This document shows positions 25,086 to 38,151 of a stretch of DNA of 64,000 nucleotides, piece by piece. The stretch is from Amblyornis subalaris. Taxonomy: Eukaryota > Chordata > Aves > Passeriformes > Ptilonorhynchidae. A model generated the notes under the pieces. The model searched no databases. It was not told where the DNA came from and saw nothing but the letters and a program-made list of their open reading frames with translations. The stretch is taken from contig JACAXG010000052.1 of assembly GCA_018881555.1 (NCBI GenBank), forward strand, positions 4,652,486 through 4,716,485. Direction: 5' to 3'. The stretch's first letter is position 1. Every line of letters begins with the position of its first letter. Position numbers and translations under genes: made by a program.

Positions 25086-28000
25086 GTGCTAGCTTGTCGT
25101 TGAACACTAAGAATATAAAGAATGTTGCTTTGGTTTGGTTTAGATTTTTTTCCCTGTGAGAAAACTCACAGAATTACAGTTCATTCGTTACCAAGTAAGA
25201 ATTCTTCCACTGCTTTTCTGAGTCTAGAATCTGACAATTAGGCTCCTCCACCAGTTTTAAACATCTCTCAACATTAAATTCTGTTTGCTTATTAAAGTCA
25301 ACAGAAAGAAATAAACATACCTTAAAGAGTAATTTCTTTCATCTGTTTAAAGTCTTTGCATGAGGAGGTGATCTGTCTAGTGAAAGTTCCTTTCTCTTTA
25401 CTGATTATAAGGAGAGGCAAAGGTATACAGCTCAGATGCCTGTACCACAAGCCCTTATCTCTGGTGAATGAACATCAATCAAAATATCTAAGTTCTCAAG
25501 TAATTCCTTCAGCTCCTCATACAGATTCAATATTTACTATGTAATAAATAGTCTAAAAACAAAAAAGTAATTTTCATGAGCTAAAAGTAAAATAACAAAA
25601 ATTAAAATATGTAAGGTCTGGATTAAATGTCATTACTTCTACCTTGCAAAATGATAAATAAAACTCATAGGTTGGAAAACTAGCCAGAAGAATAAACAAA
25701 AATTTATTTTCCACACACATCTAGTAGCATTAAAAATTCTTAATGAGCTAATGAATTTACTATGCCTGTTAAAATTATTAGTTTCAATTTTGATATAGTC
25801 AGTTTTCAGTTTCAAAAAATTGAAGTGCAAAATTTTCAAGTGAAAATTGCAACCCCAAGACTCATTACCCTCTTAAAGACTTTTAATTCAAACTAAAATG
25901 AGATATGGATATAAAGAAAAGCCAACCTGTTAAGAATGAATATATTTTCATGATTGATGCACAATACAGATTAATAAGCAGCAAATCTTCCAAAACTTGC
26001 TTGATCTGGGTTCAGATAAAAGTGGAAATTAGGGAAGGCAGATGATAAAATATACTCTTTAAAAAGAATGGTACATGCATAGCAAGAAATATTACTTGAA
26101 AATTAATTGTAATTACATCATACATTAAAACTGGTTCACAGATTGAAAGCTGTTTGAGGAACAGTAAATGAAGGAGAACAAAGTATGTCAAATCTGGATA
26201 TGCAGTGCAAAATTAATAACTATTAGAGTCTGGAAGAGGCAATAAGATGCCAGTTAAAGTTACAAATGATTCTAAGCTGGAAAATACTGCAAATTATAAG
26301 TACAGAGGAGAGAGTATGTTGTCGGCTAACAAATTGAGATTGTGCTCTCCCAAAAATAAAAGGGACAGACTCTTTCAGACATTAGCTGGAATATATACAT
26401 ATAATTAAAGGTATTGTTTTAAGAAAGCAGTTAGAGTGTAAGGCCCAAAATGTACCACTGATTGAGAATTATTCTATCACATTCATAGGGGAAAAAAGTA
26501 AATAAACAAAAGGCCCAGAACAAATTTGCTAGTGCTGAAATGCAAAAACACAATTATAGAATCTAAGTTACCCGGTAGGAGAAGGATATATCCCATTCTC
26601 AACACGTCTATTGTGACAAATCCAAATAAGATGCAATTGTGAGCAGGGAAGGATTCTTCTTAACCCAAAATAGCCATTTTGTCTCTTGCCTCCTGAGATG
26701 AGATGGGCAGTATGGCTTACCAAACCTAGTGAGAGAAATGTGTTGAGTGATAACTTCACAATTCATTCCAGCAAACAAATCAATTACATATTTATCAAGA
26801 TGAACTCTGTCTAGAGTACCAAACACAGAATAGATTGGCCAGTCGGATATTGCTCTGAATTGCAAACAAAAAGTAAATGTTTTTCTTTATCCAAAACTGA
26901 CCGAAAGACAGTTAGGGACTTGTGTCACAAAACTGTCTGAAAACAAGAACCATATTATATATCAGAATTCAGACTGTACTTGGCAAGGTAACTAAACCTG
27001 AGCCCTTGAAGTTCAACAGATCTCCCATCAACATAAAAGCTAGAAATCTCAGTGAGACACTGAAGTTTTTATTAATCTTATATAAGTTTGAGCACAACCT
27101 TTGCAGTGAGTTCAGTCCCAAGTTTAGATACCTTTGTTCTATTCCTTCAGATTTCTTGTTAATTTATGGTTACTTAATAATTACTTCTGCATCTAAACTG
27201 CGTATGTAGCTGTACCCTGGCTGAAACCATACTAGAGACAAAGGATCTCCAAAGAGAGATTCTAATGATAAGGAAACAAATCAAGAGGACACTCAACAAG
27301 TATTTGGTTTACATTTTTACCTTCAGAAAAACAGACTGTCTCTTTCCCATATTTCATGAGCAAAAATATCTTTTTAGCTAGTTCTGGCAATAAAGCCGGT
27401 CATGCAAAAGCACCTTTGAGAAAAGATTTCCTTGAGTAGCTTATGGCATGCAGTTAGACTGCTAACTTAAACAGAAAAGCTATGTAAGGTTAGAGCGGAA
27501 TCTGACTCCTCTCCCCTCTCACTAAACAATCAATGCTGAACATAGAGTTTTTGAAAAGAGACAGAAATCAGAGAAATCAAGTGTCATAAAAGAGGACAAG
27601 ACTATATTTCAAGTACTTCTGTAGAATTTGGATGCACAATTCCAGTTCTTGTTAGACCATCTCAGGAAGGGTTAATTTACATTCCCTGTTTCCCACTTAC
27701 AAATTGTCAGTTACATCATAGTCAGTTTAAATCCAGTGAGTGGACAAAAATACTTGTGTTTGAAACCTTCCCTTAGCTTGTATTATTTGCAAAAGCATTC
27801 AAAGCTTAAATAGAAAAATTTTGCCCTCTTGGCTCAATGCTTCTTTTAGAAAAAGGTATTTGAAATCTAAAGTAAGTTAAATGAAAAGTTGTAGTCCTCT
27901 ACATAACCTCTCCAAATAGAAAGCAATAACAGGTTTACTTTAGTGATATCCTGAAATAAATACATTCAGAGAGATCTCATTAGATATAGACTTTCTTTGC

Positions 28001-30792
28001 CTTTAGTCCAGTCAAGCACCTATAATTTTCCTTCAAGGTCAAACTGTAGGATGTTCGATCTGAAGCAAAAGCACAGCATTTCTTTCCACTAAATCCTGGT
28101 TTCCTGAATCTCTGAAGTGCTATGTGAACACCATGAGCTACATCACATGTTCTGTGTTCATTTATGAGTCCAATTTAATGTCAGATGCTATCCTCTCCAT
28201 GCCTAGCTTTAGGAAGTTAACTAGAATTAGGCAGTTGCCTAAGAGATTAGATGGTATCACACAGTATTAATAGAAAAAAAAAATCAGTTTTAAATTAAGC
28301 TACTGTAAATCTAGCTAACAGATTTAGTAGAAGCTAACACTAAGATAAGAGAAATTAGGGCTATTTAGTAAATATAGTCTGAGAACACAATATATAGCAT
28401 CAACCAAATCTGTTATTAAATTTTCTATACAGCTTCAGTGTCAATATTCTGCTAATGAAATGAGCAGATGCTTTCTAACCTTACAATTCCTCTGAAAAGA
28501 TTTTCTTCCCCAGTAGCTATTAAACAGCACTATTTGGAGACAAGACCTGAAAATGCTGCAGACCCCTGGAAAAACCTACCAAGAGACCTTGCTTTTCACT
28601 CTGGTATTAGCCTTTGATAAAAGCCAAACCTGTAAATGTGTAACTTCCGAGTGTGACCAATAAACCCTTATACAGGCTTCAGAAATCAGTAGTGATGTCA
28701 GAAAATGCATCTGTTATATGTAAATAAGTAGAAGCTCAGTGTTCAGACATGACCCATACCCACATTTTCGTTATATTCCCTTGAGCATTATGGGCATAGA
28801 GACAACCAAAAAGAATTTTCTAGTAGTTTACTTCTTTTCTACAAGAGAGCTTCTGAAACTTGAGGGAATAATATATCCCCTAATGAAATATTATCTACTC
28901 TATATAAGGATAAAATTACCCGTTTAAGTCATGACTTGGTTTTGAATTGTATGTCACTTATGGCTGTGTTAAAGCATTTTGGAAGAACTTTGTTGTATCA
29001 ATATAAGCAGATATATTTAATTTTTGAGTTACTATGTTAGAAATTACTAATGTAAGCTTTCTTCATTCACAAAGTTATAAGTTAAAGCAACAGTATCAGA
29101 ACAGTGTATTTACATTTAGTCTTGGTTATCCTATATCTTTCTCTGTATATTTCAAATTTCCAATACTAAGAGACAGATATTGGAGGAAAAGGGAAGTTGA
29201 TCATTGGTTCATACAATCTGTGCATGGTATATACTGCATTGAAGACAAAATTCACACTGCAATATATTAGAACCACTTTTATTTTAATCACATCGCATTC
29301 CAGGTTTTCATAGGTATATTTTTAATATATTATTAATATGATACACTATACATATTATTATAGATATTATCTGTAGGAAAAATGTCCATGATTTGCTTTA
29401 TTAGGAGTTCCTTCTTTTTCAGTTTTTAAACTTTATTTGTGTTACACAAGCATAGTATGTTTTAACATTCTAGATGTTCACTATCAAATTATGTTATTTT
29501 TACAACCTAAAAGTTCTTTCACTCTATCTCCAAACCATGCAGTAATTTACAAAGATTCATGCTGGAAAAGGACTCATGTCCTTGCCCAACATGGATTCTC
29601 TTTCCAAGAGACATTTAATTAATCATATGTGTTACCTTTTTTATACCATTGAACTGAATATTTTCATCTTAACATGATTTGAAAATAGAGTTTTATAGAT
29701 TTCAGAGCAACAGATACAGAATGTTTAACGTAGAATATTTTTTTCCATTCTTTGAGTGGTATTTCTGGGGATCCACAAGCCTGCAAGGGTTAAAATCTTG
29801 TTTAAATTTCATTTAATTTCTGAAATGTTTTGCTTTTCTGAAGATTTAGAATTAATCACAGTAAATAATAAAAGAACACATAACCTTTAGTAACTAGAAC
29901 AGATTAAACAACATTTGTAATTAATAAGCATTACCTCATTGTTAAATGGCATCAGGGATGACTGTTTTATGGCCATATTAACATTGACGGAAAATGTTAA
30001 AGTATCTAAATGTCAAGCCATTTTCCTTAGGTTTCAATTCTAATACATAACAAATTGGTCAAGCTACAGCACTTAAATAGCAGAAAGGTTATGTATGATC
30101 CTATTCTAATCTACTGTTTACCCAGGTTAAACATTCCTGGTGTTACAAAAAATTGCAAGGCTGTGCTCAACTATAAATAGCATATCTGAGCCACTATAGA
30201 TACTGTAGCTGAGAACAGATTGTATAAATGCTTCTGGAGTATTCGTACAGACAATGTTCATCGCCATTAAAAAAAAAAATCAGTATACTATTAAACAGTA
30301 AATGAAATGTAAAATTATAGAAACTATTCATAGTGGTCCCATGTAATCCATTGTAACATTATGCTGAGGAGATATGAAGTAATTTGTTCTTCCAAACCAA
30401 GAACAATTCTAGTAAAAAAAAAAAAAAAGACAATTTGCCAATACTTTATAATTAGTCATATAATTCCCATTTTATTTTTTATCTGACTGGTAAAGTTCTC
30501 AAATGTTCAAAGAAATAGATAGTACAACGTATCAACTGGATGCATTCCTTCATCCATCACCCTCTGGCACAGAATATAATCACCTCAGCTTTTAAAGATC
30601 CTTAAAATTATCATTTATGTAGGCTTATTAATACAGGATATGATAATCACTTCAAAATCTATCTTCTCTAGCCTGTCATTCTTTTCAAGACAGCATCATT
30701 AGGACACACTAGTATTCATCAAACTGCAGTGAACTTTAAGTAAATCAAATCTCTTATTGAGATTATAAGATTCTGGCCGACCTCCAATTTAA
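25086..30792. other. Long AT-rich, nearly repeat-free interval
   Basis: About 5.7 kb without any clear transposon or gene. The one exception is a possible ancient CR1-like remnant at 26125-26300, listed separately. A-runs occur at 28275-28283 and 30414-30428. No splice-bounded open frame with a recognisable product is visible. Confidence 0.5.
26125..26300 (+). mobile_element. Possible ancient CR1/L3-like remnant
   Basis: Blocks aaactggttcacagattgaaag (26129) and gttacaaatgattctaagctgg (26259) have the order and approximate spacing of the CR1 reverse-transcriptase region around NW..dR and FADD-type K.. sequence, in heavily decayed form. No frame is retained. This is weak pattern evidence only. 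Confidence 0.3.
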
Positions 30793-30797
30793 CATAA
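30793..30797. repeat. Target-site duplication, left copy (cataa)
   Basis: Five bases before the LTR start at 30798. They are repeated at 31838-31842 on the far side of the assembly gap. Confidence 0.65.
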
Positions 30798-31837
30798 TGT
30801 CCTGGTTTGAAGGACAGGTGTCTGTCAAGGAAGGTGGGAAACCTCCCTTGAGCACAGGAATGACCCCCTCCCTCCTTCAAATTACTGTACCTTTGAAATT
30901 ACGGGGCTCTCAGGCAAAGATGTGGTAAAAAGAATAACAGTTCTTTACTAGGGTTATATAAATTATATACATATATATATATATATAAACAAGACGGTTA
31001 AACGGCAACCATAAGAGAACAGACAAACCCCTTATCAGTTCCTTGTGTGGTGGTGGGNNNNNNNNNNNNNNNNNNNNNNNNNNNNNNNNNNNNNNNNNNN
31101 NNNNNNNNNNNNNNNNNNNNNNNNNNNNNNNNNNNNNNNNNNNNNNNNNNNNNNNNNNNNNNNNNNNNNNNNNNNNNNNNNNNNNNNNNNNNNNNNNNNN
31201 NNNNNNNNNNNNNNNNNNNNNNNNNNNNNNNNNNNNNNNNNNNNNNNNNNNNNNNNNNNNNNNNNNNNNNNNNNNNNNNNNNNNNNNNNNNNNNNNNNNN
31301 NNNNNNNNNNNNNNNNNNNNNNNNNNNNNNNNNNNNNNNNNNNNNNNNNNNNNNNNNNNNNNNNNNNNNNNNNNNNNNNNNNNNNNNNNNNNNNNNNNNN
31401 NNNNNNNNNNNNNNNNNNNNNNNNNNNNNNNNNNNNNNNNNNNNNNNNNNNNNNNNNNNNNNNNNNNNNNNNNNNNNNNNNNNNNNNNNNNNNNNNNNNN
31501 NNNNNNNNNNNNNNNNNNNNNNNNNNNNNNNNNNNNNNNNNNNNNNNNNNNNNNNNNNNNNNNNNNNNNNNNNNNNNNNNNNNNNNNNNNNNNNNNNNNN
31601 NNNNNNNNNNNNNNNNNNNNNNNNNNNNNNNNNNNNNNNNNNNNNNNNNNNNNNNNNNNNNNNNNNNNNNNNNNNNNNNNNNNNNNNNNNNNNNNNNNNN
31701 NNNNNNNNNNNNNNNNNNNNNNNNNNNNNNNNNNNNNNNNNNNNNNNNNNNNNNNNNCCTCCCTGGTACCCCGGGGGGGGGGAAAGGAAACAATTTTTTT
31801 TAATTACTTTTTTTTTTTTTTTTCCTAACCCATAACA
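30798..31837. mobile_element. ERV LTR-type insertion containing the assembly gap
   Basis: The left end tgtcctggtttgaaggacag at 30798 is a start I recognise as common in avian (especially passerine-type) ERV LTRs. It is followed by the usual ggctctcaggcaaagat and aacagttctttactagg blocks. The right end reads cctaacccataaca at 31824-31837, giving TG...CA ends, and cataa follows as it precedes the left end. The middle is 698 N (31060-31757) flanked by G10 (31773-31782) and T16 (31808-31823) runs. The simplest reading is one LTR, or a short ERV, whose difficult middle was not assembled. Total length is uncertain because the N count may be arbitrary. Orientation is not determined. Confidence 0.65.
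31060..31757. other. Assembly gap (698 N)
   Basis: Unsequenced bases. Open reading frames of 250-300 codons spanning it are made only of N and carry no information. The adjoining G and T runs explain why reads failed here. Confidence 1.
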
Positions 31838-31994
31838 CATAATCAAGTGTATTTTAGGTAAAATGACATCACAAATAGAAGCATTCAAAAGGCACATAAA
31901 CTTCTTGTTACTGTGGATATGCTTACACGAAGAACTTGATAAAGGCTTCCTAGATATGCATACAAGCTGCTAAATTCTTAGAAATTTAAGGTGA

Positions 31995-32152
31995 AGTGGT
32001 CACAACACCAACCTGCCAGAGTTCAAGAATTGTTTGGAAAGGCATATGCTGTGACTTTTGGGGATGGTGCTACGCAGGACAAGGAGTTGGACTCGACGAT
32101 CCTTGTGGGTACCTTCCAACTCAGTGTATTGTGTGATTCTGTGATTCTGTGA
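31995..32152 (+). mobile_element. CR1 3' end, plus orientation
   Basis: CR1 3' region with ggagttggactcgacgatcc, accttccaactcagt and the tail tgattctgtgattctgtg at 32134-32151. This is a tail variant (attctgtg) different from the attctatg tails near 9120 and 14783, so it belongs to another CR1 subfamily. Confidence 0.92.
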
Positions 32153-35100
32153 GATCTAAGAAATTAGCACTCTTGTAGCTCAGTAAAGGTATTTCTTACA
32201 ATTTATTTTGTTTCCTAGCGCAGATAACGGTGTATATAAGCACTTGTGATTAAACAAAGTCTGTATTTGGTATGCCACTTCGCTCCTTTTTTGAAGAGTA
32301 TTTTCATCTTTATATTTTAAGTAAATGTAATAATAAAAGAGGAATTGGTTACCTGGAAAGTATCCATACAAATCTGCTGAGTATCTGTATTCCATAGAAT
32401 GTAATTGTACCATTTATTTCACTGTAAGACAAAGACATAAAATTTCAGCCTCATTAGGTTTTAGGATGTGGAAGTTGTTTTTTCTGTAATACATTAACTT
32501 TTTTTACAAGAGAATGAAAGACAAAATTGGCATAATCATTTACAAATGTTAAATAATAGTTAATCTTTCTTGGCAATATATTGAAATACAACAAACTGAG
32601 GGCAAAGTTAATGCTTTGCTGATTATAGCATATAGTTGATTATTCATAACAGTATGAAGAAATTTGTTGGTGTAGAACAGTTCTAGTCTATATAACAAAT
32701 AGAGATATGCTAAATTTACTATATTTAATTTTTCTGTGTTTCTATTCATAGCACCTGTTCATTCAGATTCATTAATGTGTCCTGTAGAATTTTGTGAGGA
32801 TCATATTGCAATATTACTGTGAGCTACATCAAATTTCACCGAGTTTCTAAAAGCTTTATATATCTGCTTCAATATGGAAAAAACCAAATTCAGTTACACT
32901 TTATTTTAAATATTCAGAGAACAGAGACACTAGACATTTAATTTAACACAAGCATTTGTTTAGTCTTCCAGTGCTCTATATTGTCAAGCCTTTCCCGCTG
33001 CACTTTAAAGAATTCTGTGATTAATTAAATTCGTACTTCGAATACCAACCTTTTGAATTTCAGGGATTCATATCTGAGTCTCAATTCTACATAGTCTTTT
33101 TAATGTTTCCATTTGATTATGACTGCAAGTCTTTCAGAGTAGATTATTTTGAATTCATCGTTCTGGAAGGCTTGTGTCTCCCAAAAGCATGTACTTCTTT
33201 TTGCTATATATATGATCTCACAGCTTATTTTAAAATTTATTTGTTTAACTGTTTATAATTTTTATTTTGGCTTAGCTCTTGGAATGGTTTTAGTTGATTG
33301 GAATGTCTTTTCTTTTTTTTTTTTTTTTTTTCAGTAGCTTACCTGCATATGTAGTGGGAAGCTTTATAACATGAATGCAATGACTGGTACTTGGGAATGA
33401 AAAATAGATTGGAGAGATTTCACAGACAGAATCGAAGCACAACTTGCTTGAGGACAAAATTATAATCTCAGTCTGGATAGGAAAGGTAATTATTGTCTTT
33501 CCCTCAAGGAATGAGATCAGAATTTTATAATTATATAATAGTTAGTATTGTATATACTTTAGAATGCTTTCTCCAATTACTTGTGAACTTGAAACTTATC
33601 AACTTTAAGTGTATTGCTTACCCAGTTAAGGCCAGAATACTACTTATTTATAAAAGAGAAGGGCTTCAAAATCAGAGTGTAGCCTACCGTTAATCCTTGC
33701 ATGTTTGTTTGCTTTTCTCTTGGACCATGACAGCACACAAAGTACATGAATTAAGATACTACCAAAATGAAGATTGTATGAGACTTTCAAACCATAAAGC
33801 AAGTGAGGGAATATTTAGATTTTGGCAAAGAAATTAAGAAAAGATTTGAAGTATGCCAGAGAAACATAGTGTCACTTGTGTGGAAGTGAACGTGTTAAAG
33901 GCGAATGGCAAAGCTGCTAAGGGAAAAGTCTGGAAGCAGCCTATTTGCTCCTGCTACACCAAGTTTTTTTCTCTTATTTGTTCTTTTCCTTCAATGATTC
34001 AGTTGAAAAGTCAGTGACATAGAAGCTGTTTTGAAATTTGTTTAACTGAGAGTGAACTGACCTAGATGAGTGCATGCGGGAGTCAAGCTCACACATGACA
34101 TTTGAAAAATATGGCATTAAATAAATGTCAGTCATCCATATATCATCAAGGAGCTCCTCAAAGCCAAGTTTAGAGTAATTCATGTTACTCAAAACTCCTT
34201 TGAACGTTTCCAGGACAATTAAACATCTAGGAGGTCACAATATACCTCATAGTGTGAATTGCCTGATTAAGCTAGTCTGAGATGATTAGGAAAAAAACAA
34301 CCTCACCAAATATGGAAGAGGCACTTGAATGAATATTTTCCTCTAGCTTTATGTGTCTTTACCTTAAGCACATCTGAAAAACTCCTGACTCAAACTTTCT
34401 TCTAACACTGTCTGCTAATCTACTATCACCAAATACCAACCTATTAACTCTATATGGATGAAAGTTATGGCAAGTCTTACAAAGATGACAGTCAGATAAT
34501 TTCAAATCCAGGAGAAACATGCCTTTGCAACAATAGGAAAGTCACAATATAAACGGCAGCATTTATCTTGTTAATTCAATGTTTTTCTGAAAACAATAAT
34601 TAAATAGTCCTTTACAATTGAATAGAAGCAACTACAACTGCCTCATCTACACCTTATTTTTAGACTTTTCACATTTTTCTCTCTAATATGTTTTCTGATG
34701 CCTCACAGAAAAGAAGAGAATTTGACTGAAATTTAGTTTATTATACTTGATTATACTATAAACTATTCTTAAATATGTTTTTGAAGTTTTCCAATTCGGC
34801 GGTGATACATTTCTAAAGAAAAAAAGCAACACAAAAGCACCTTCAGAGTCTACTTTGTTCTCCAGCATTGATAAAATGTCTTAATATCATAGAGGTTATT
34901 ATAGGAGATTTGTTTAAATTAGAACCCTTTCTCTTCACTACTTTTAAACACACAAATAGCTTATCTTGATGTGAAATCAATAAATGTTTCATTTCCACTT
35001 CTAATTACCTCTGGTCTTGCTTATAACAAATTCCCTTTAAAATAGACAACATGACAAATATTTTATATTAAGTCCTACAAAATCCTGGCAAGGGAGGGAT

Positions 35101-37116
35101 AAAAAATGTCCTGTAAAAAACCCATTCATGCAGTGAATATTGTGTCTGAGTCCATGATCCTGTGCAACAGAAACTGTTTATCAAACTATCCGGAGTGAGT
35201 ATAATCATGTGCTAAGTGGTAGCTGAATTGAGCACATGAAAACTCCAAACTATTACTTTCATGTTCATCTGTTACAGGCTAACCAATGAGACAAAAATCC
35301 TAATTAAAAGAAATACTTTTTTTCCATTACACCTCAAATAATGTTAAATTATAGCATACTTGAAAAACCTTGTAAATTTTTCCTGTTTTCAAAATAAAAT
35401 AAAAAAAAAATAGTATGAGTAAAGAATTATATCATGGGTTACATATTTCTATTGAGGTTATGAATTCATTGCACCGTTTTTTAACTTCTAGGTTCTAGTA
35501 TACATATTATATTAAAACTCTGCAGTAATAAGGCTAAGATTATGTTTGAAGAACCAGCTTGTGACTCCTTTGTTTAGACTTTGTCCTTCCATATTCCATA
35601 AAGAAGGAACAGTGCCTGCCCAATAGCTTACTGATTGATTTTGCTTCTGTCCTACTTTGAAGGGCAGTGGTGTGTTTTCCTAACAAGATACAATCAGTTA
35701 GATAAGAATATTGTAAGATTGGACAAGGAATACTAATCACTTCATACTGGTACCAAAGTCTGTATAAGGGCTACAATGTCACGAAAGCTTGTGTGATGAC
35801 ACCAGAATGTTTGCATTTGAACATGGGACTTTTTTTTCATTCATGCTTGCCTGGTATTGGCAATGCACAGATATTATAGTACATCAGACACTATTGGCCA
35901 AAGTTCTGCAAAAATAAACAGTAGAAGTTGTAATACTAAATCAAACCAATGCCAAAGGTATGTCTATATTTAAGAACTATAGGGTGTTTTTTCAATTTTC
36001 CTCTTACAAAATTACCGTATTACCCTAGAAATAGTACCAAGAGGAAAAATGTCTGTACAAATATTTTGCAGCAACAGAGTTATTGTGTCACGTTTCTAAG
36101 CTCATAGTAAGTCCATAAGTACTGTGGCAAAGTCTGGAAGCCTGGGAAAGTGAATTTGTCCTTTCAAATTCCTCCTGTGTCTGCACTTACTTTACAGAAC
36201 CCATAAGCCAGCAGTGTTCCTAACTTGGGCACCTTCATCAGAAACATAAAACTTAGCTGAGCTAAATCCTGGCCTTTATCTTGTTCATACACGTGCTCCT
36301 TTTGCTGCAATTGCTGTATTGCTGTAGAGTATACCAATAAGTTGGAAAAATGTCCATGTAGACAGACATGGGAGGAATTCAGCTCATCTACACAAGTGCC
36401 TACATAAGACTAGATGTCTGAACCTAAGATTAGATGTCTGAATTTACATTTTGTCACTGGTGTTGTAATCAGCACCCTCAATGAGGCTTTACCCTACCTG
36501 TTCAATCTATTGAATGCCTCTATAGAATCCAAGAACTACACTGGATAGGTTCCTGCCTTCAATCAGAGAAGCCAGGATATCAAACCCACACAGAGGCCCC
36601 TATCATGTCGATGCTCAGAGTAATGGTGAGATGAATCCCCCCTGCAGAACTACAGGTGTATGAAACCCTGCAACAACTGCAGCCGGAAAGCGTAGAATAG
36701 AGTGGTAAGTGACCAGCATGAGCATGTGCTTAGGTTAAACTGACCACAAGAATTGGCTAATTTACTCAAATGGAAAACCAGAAAAGTTTCTTGCACTTCT
36801 CTTTCTAATAAGTTCAGTTCTAATAATGATGATAATGAGGAAAAACATAGTAATGAGAAGTGAAAAAAATATTATCATGATTTGATTACAAAGCAAAGTT
36901 CTTTGACAATAAGCACATAACAAAAATGTGATGAGAACAAGAAATTGAATGAAAAGAGTGTGAGAGGGGTTGAAATAAATGTATTACATGATACATGAAG
37001 TTGCTTAGCATACATAAGAGGAACTGAACTCCAAGTAGTGGATGTTAAGCTTCTGGAGGATTATATTTCTTGTATGTTGTTTAACTGCCCAAAGGGAAAG
37101 AAAATATTTTCATTTA
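32153..37116. other. Long AT-rich, repeat-poor interval
   Basis: About 5 kb without recognised transposon or gene. T19 lies at 33313-33331 and a two-copy 20-base tandem repeat at 36405-36444. Open frames are below 80 codons with no recognisable products. Confidence 0.5.
36405..36444. repeat. Two-copy 20-base tandem repeat
   Basis: taagactagatgtctgaacc is followed directly by taagattagatgtctgaatt. All three differences are C/T changes. Confidence 0.85.
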
Positions 37117-37121
37117 CCTAT
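37117..37121. repeat. Target-site duplication, left copy (cctat)
   Basis: Five bases before the LTR start, repeated exactly at 38147-38151. Confidence 0.9.
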
Positions 37122-38146
37122 TGTGGTCAACTTGGCTGGCCACCAGGTGCTCACTAAGCCATTCTATCACTTCCCCTCTTTGACAGAAGAGGAAGAGAAA
37201 ATTAGACTAAAAGCTCACGGGTCAAGACAAGCAGAGGGAGATCAACTCACCAATTATCCTCATGGGCAAAGTGGATGACTTGGCATGAAATTAATTTAAT
37301 TTAATTAATTTAATAACAAAGTAGAATAGTGAGAAATAAAAACAACTAAACCCACCTTCCCCCACCCCTCTTCTTCCCAGGTTCGACTTTACTCCTGACT
37401 CTTCTGCTTCCTCCCCACAGGTGGCACAGAGGGATGGGGAACGGGGTTGTGTCCAGTGCACCACATGTTTTCTCTGCTGCTCGTTCCTCCTCACACTGTT
37501 CCCCTGCTCCAGCACAGGGACCCACAGGATGCAGACCTTCATGAACTGCTCCAAAGTGGGTCTTTCTCCCAGGCTGCAGTTCTTCACAAACTGCTCCAGT
37601 ATGGGTCCTTCCCACAGGGGGCAGTCCTTCAGGAACAGATTGACCTAGCTTGGGTGTTCCACGGGGTCACAAGTCTTGCCAGAAAACCTGCTCCTGCACG
37701 GACTTCTCTCCACAGATCACAGATCCTGAAGGACCCCGCTCCAGCACAGGTCTCCATGGGCTGTAGCTTCCTTCAGGGCACATCCACCTGTTCTAGAGTG
37801 GTCTTCCAAAAGCTGCAGAGGAGCAACATCATTCAGCATAGTCTTCTCCAGAAGCTGCAGGTGAATCTCTCTTCTGGTGTCTGGAGCACCTGTTTACCTT
37901 CCTTCTCTCACCTTGCTGTCTATAAGGCTCTTTCTCTCACACTTTTCTCACTCCTCTTTCTCACAGTATATTTTTTATCCTTTTTAAAATGTTTTCCCAG
38001 GGGTAACATCAGCATCATGGACAGGCTCAGATGTGCCCTTCAACAGGTCCACTGGAGCCAACTGGAATTGGCTGTGTCCTACACAGCAGCACCTGCACTA
38101 CCAAAACCTTACCACGGTGAAGTTGTGTACCTCTGCCTACGGTACA
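37122..38146 (-). mobile_element. Complete solitary ERV LTR, family T (1025 bp)
   Basis: Begins tgtggtcaacttggctggcc and ends gcctacggtaca, with perfect cctat duplications on both sides, as expected for an ERVL-type 5 bp integration. It contains an AT-rich block (37288-37318), a pyrimidine-rich block, and a degenerate tandem array (37504-37860). It shares its layout with the LTRs at 3790, 20090 and 50370. The 50370 copy, in the opposite orientation, has an AATAAA in the AT-rich block, so this copy is inferred to be minus-oriented. The 253-codon plus-strand open frame at 37447-38208 starts in the repeat array and runs out of the LTR into flanking DNA. It therefore cannot be a conserved gene. 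Confidence 0.9.
37504..37860. repeat. Degenerate ~42-51 bp tandem array inside the LTR
   Basis: Units beginning ctgctccag or close variants start at 37504, 37546, 37591, 37688, 37737 and 37788, with a more diverged unit near 37637. Each is followed by a gggtcc-like and then a ctgcag- or cacagg-like segment. Period drifts from 42 to 51 bases. The 20 kb copy has fewer units, so the number is variable between copies. Confidence 0.75.
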
Positions 38147-38151
38147 CCTAT

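Noticed and set aside
30998..31897. Open frames of 250-300 codons across the N gap
   Set aside because: They consist almost wholly of undetermined residues from the assembly gap, so they are artefacts.
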